DNA of 64,000 nucleotides from Diogma glabrata (Eukaryota; Arthropoda; Insecta; Diptera; Cylindrotomidae): assembly GCA_963693315.1 (NCBI GenBank), contig OY856186.1, forward strand, positions 368,616,850 to 368,680,849. The letters run 5' to 3'. The notes below the pieces were generated by a model. The model made no database searches. It was not told where the DNA came from and saw only the letters and a list, made by a program, of their open reading frames with translations. Made by a program: the position numbers and the translations under genes. Shown here in pieces: positions 62,446 to 64,000 of this stretch (within the stretch, counting starts at the first letter, position 1; every line of letters begins with the position of its first letter).

Positions 62446-63265
62446 GTGTTAATGGATTGATGCCCACTGAGCCCTGCCCATGGAATGAGGTCAACAGACG
62501 ACCAAGGATTCAGTAAGGTATGATTTAGCATAATTATTATTATTGTAGTATTATTATAGTTATCTAGATGTTTGTATTGATAAGTTTTTGGATTTATGTT
62601 TGGTATACCCGTTTTAATTTTTGTTAATATGTGTTAGTTTTGTTTTCTGAAATGGTGTGAATGAGACAGGTAGATTCCTTGGGTTCCTTTAAATTCCATT
62701 TATCGTGTTGTTTGGAGTTTTTAATGGCAATCGATCCCACTATTAATAATATTTCATTTAATTTAAAGTCTAAAACCAGTCCCCTTATATCAAAGGAACA
62801 ACGAGGAAAACCACGACCCAGCCGAGAGCTTAAGACCGGAGCAAGAGACTGCTGCCTCAAAGTTGTCCTTCGATTTTTCTCAGATACAGCGGATATTTTC
62901 TCAATTCAAAATCCTTTTAAGTTTTAGCCCTATCCGCCTGTATCAGTGTGTATATAAGCGTAGCTAGGGGCGGGGCAGAGCGGGAGTTGGGGGGTTGGCC
63001 TGCCCCAGGTATCACTCGTTTTGGGATGACACCCGACGTAAAAGCTTAAACAAACCATCAAAATGTTTACAATCATTTAGAAATTATTTTAACCAGGTTG
63101 TACATATAATTTTAATTTATAAATTGTGATAACTTATAAATGTGTCCTATTGGTTCAAAAAGGATCTATTTTTGAGCTATTACGTAAAATAAAATTTTAA
63201 CAATATGTGTCTATTTCTTTTTTTACTTCACCACAATTGTAAATAGAGAAAAAAATCTTACATAC
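62446..63265. other. No clear feature; GC-rich patch at 62955-63045
   Basis: GCGTAGCTAGGGGCGGGGCA and nearby GGGGGTTGGCCTGCCCC stand out in AT-rich DNA and may be the end of an unidentified DNA transposon. No partner end was seen. Confidence 0.3.
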
Positions 63266-63269
63266 CCCA

Positions 63270-64000
63270 AATTTTGCTCTTTTGTTTGGGACCATTCTCT
63301 ATCTATAAAGCCAATAAAATGTTGGTGTACGTCTGTGTGTGGGTTTCACCTTCCTGCATGGTGACCTTGATGAAAGGTTGGCAAATGATCCAAGATCACT
63401 TGAAAATGGAAGATCTGAATTCATTTCAAATTTGGACAAAATGGCGGGGATCTCTCGAACACCTCTAAGTTTAAATCTTCAATAACTTCTAATCCCGGCT
63501 TATGATCTTATAGAAGCTTGATATAGAAGGTTTTAGTGCTGTTTCCAGTACTTCTACATACCAACGTCCGGTTTGACACTTCTGGTTAAAAAGTTTTTTT
63601 TTCAGGTATTTATCCCTACTGTAGCCTACAATTACCAATCGATTTTCAGGATACGTTGGTAAAATATTTTAAGTAATATGAAAAAAATTTTATCAGCTTT
63701 TGGAGAACATGGGATAAAGGGTTTGGGGGTCCACCATACAACAGGTGGTTTTTCCCGCATGTTTTTTATGTTTGTTGGGAGCATTAAACATTCGTTCGTG
63801 AATGAATTTTGATGACCGTTTGGAAAAAGATGCAAATATGTATGGCAAGGAACTGATTGATTTTTAATCGATAGTGAACAAAGTGGTGGGGGTCAGCCGA
63901 GCACATGATTTTTTGAAAGCTCAATAACATCTGATAATCGAATTGGATGCAAATTGGTACATAAACACTTAGTACGGTTCACAACAGTTCTGCATCCCAA
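63270..64000 (+). repeat. Foldback family copy (arm), continues off the window
   Basis: Matches 40400-41040 of the foldback at 40069-42423 nearly base for base in blocks such as TTTGGACAAAATGGCGGGG, CCCTACTGTAGCCTACAATT, CCACCATACAACAG.TGGTTT and ACGGTTCACAACAGTTCTGC. It ends at the window edge. It is not palindromic within the window. Confidence 0.8.

Noticed and set aside
62624..62927. Two overlapping frames, 78 and 88 codons, on opposite strands
   Set aside because: No recognised motif, no splice or start support. They are retained only as an unexplained stretch.
1..64000. tRNA, rRNA or prokaryotic operon signals
   Set aside because: None seen by eye. There were no clear cloverleaf A/B boxes, no Shine-Dalgarno-spaced genes and no long intergenic-free gene strings. 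A tRNA scan was not possible.

Overview
The window is AT-rich, intron-rich animal DNA, most likely from an insect and probably a dipteran. This is inferred from the host gene's sequence and from the Gypsy, BEL, Jockey/CR1-type and I/R1-type retroelements. One host gene is supported: a heparan sulfate glucosamine 3-O-sulfotransferase of the insect Hs3st-A / vertebrate HS3ST5 type, on the minus strand. Five exons can be placed at consensus splice sites in one open frame: 48863-49037 (start codon and membrane anchor), 36327-36491 (stem), 36050-36265 (5'-PSB loop and catalytic Glu), 2494-2657 (3'-PSB) and 1997-2190. The last coding exon lies left of the window. Two introns are very large (12.4 kb and 33.4 kb) and two are small (61 and 303 bases). 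Nearly everything else is transposon debris inside these introns or upstream of the first coding exon.

Region 1-1319 is the 5' end of a Gypsy-type LTR retrotransposon (LTR, primer-binding site, SAP-domain gag) running off the left edge. Regions 3.1-7.4, 16.4-17.3, 30.0-31.3, 51.0-54.0 and 59.0-60.5 kb hold nine copies or part copies of one non-autonomous family. It has hairpin ends, a ~130-bp TGTCAAAA minisatellite and a GTCY-type simple repeat, and resembles the DINE-1/Helentron group. Regions 8.4-9.7 and 11.3-16.2 kb are two decayed Gypsy elements. Region 17.5-21.7 kb is a foldback element filled with a satellite-like array, and it is split by a solo LTR with a 4-bp target duplication. Region 24.1-25.7 kb is a short Mutator-like element with 9-bp direct repeats, ~390-bp terminal inverted repeats and a MULE transposase remnant.

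Region 39.7-47.1 kb is a three-level nest: a Gypsy reverse transcriptase is split by a LINE, whose 3' end is split by a 2355-bp foldback element. Further relics are an R1-like endonuclease (28.2-28.7 kb), a LINE RNase H (38.0 kb), a LINE C-terminus (38.8-39.15 kb), a BEL/Pao RNase H (49.9 kb), several MITE-like inverted repeats and a ~1-kb AAAAATT heptamer array (55.8-56.8 kb).

No tRNA, rRNA, CRISPR array or prokaryotic operon was seen. I found no multi-gene novel system. What looks potentially undescribed is the set of mobile-element families and their nesting. Ortholog and clade names rest on remembered family motifs, not on searches.
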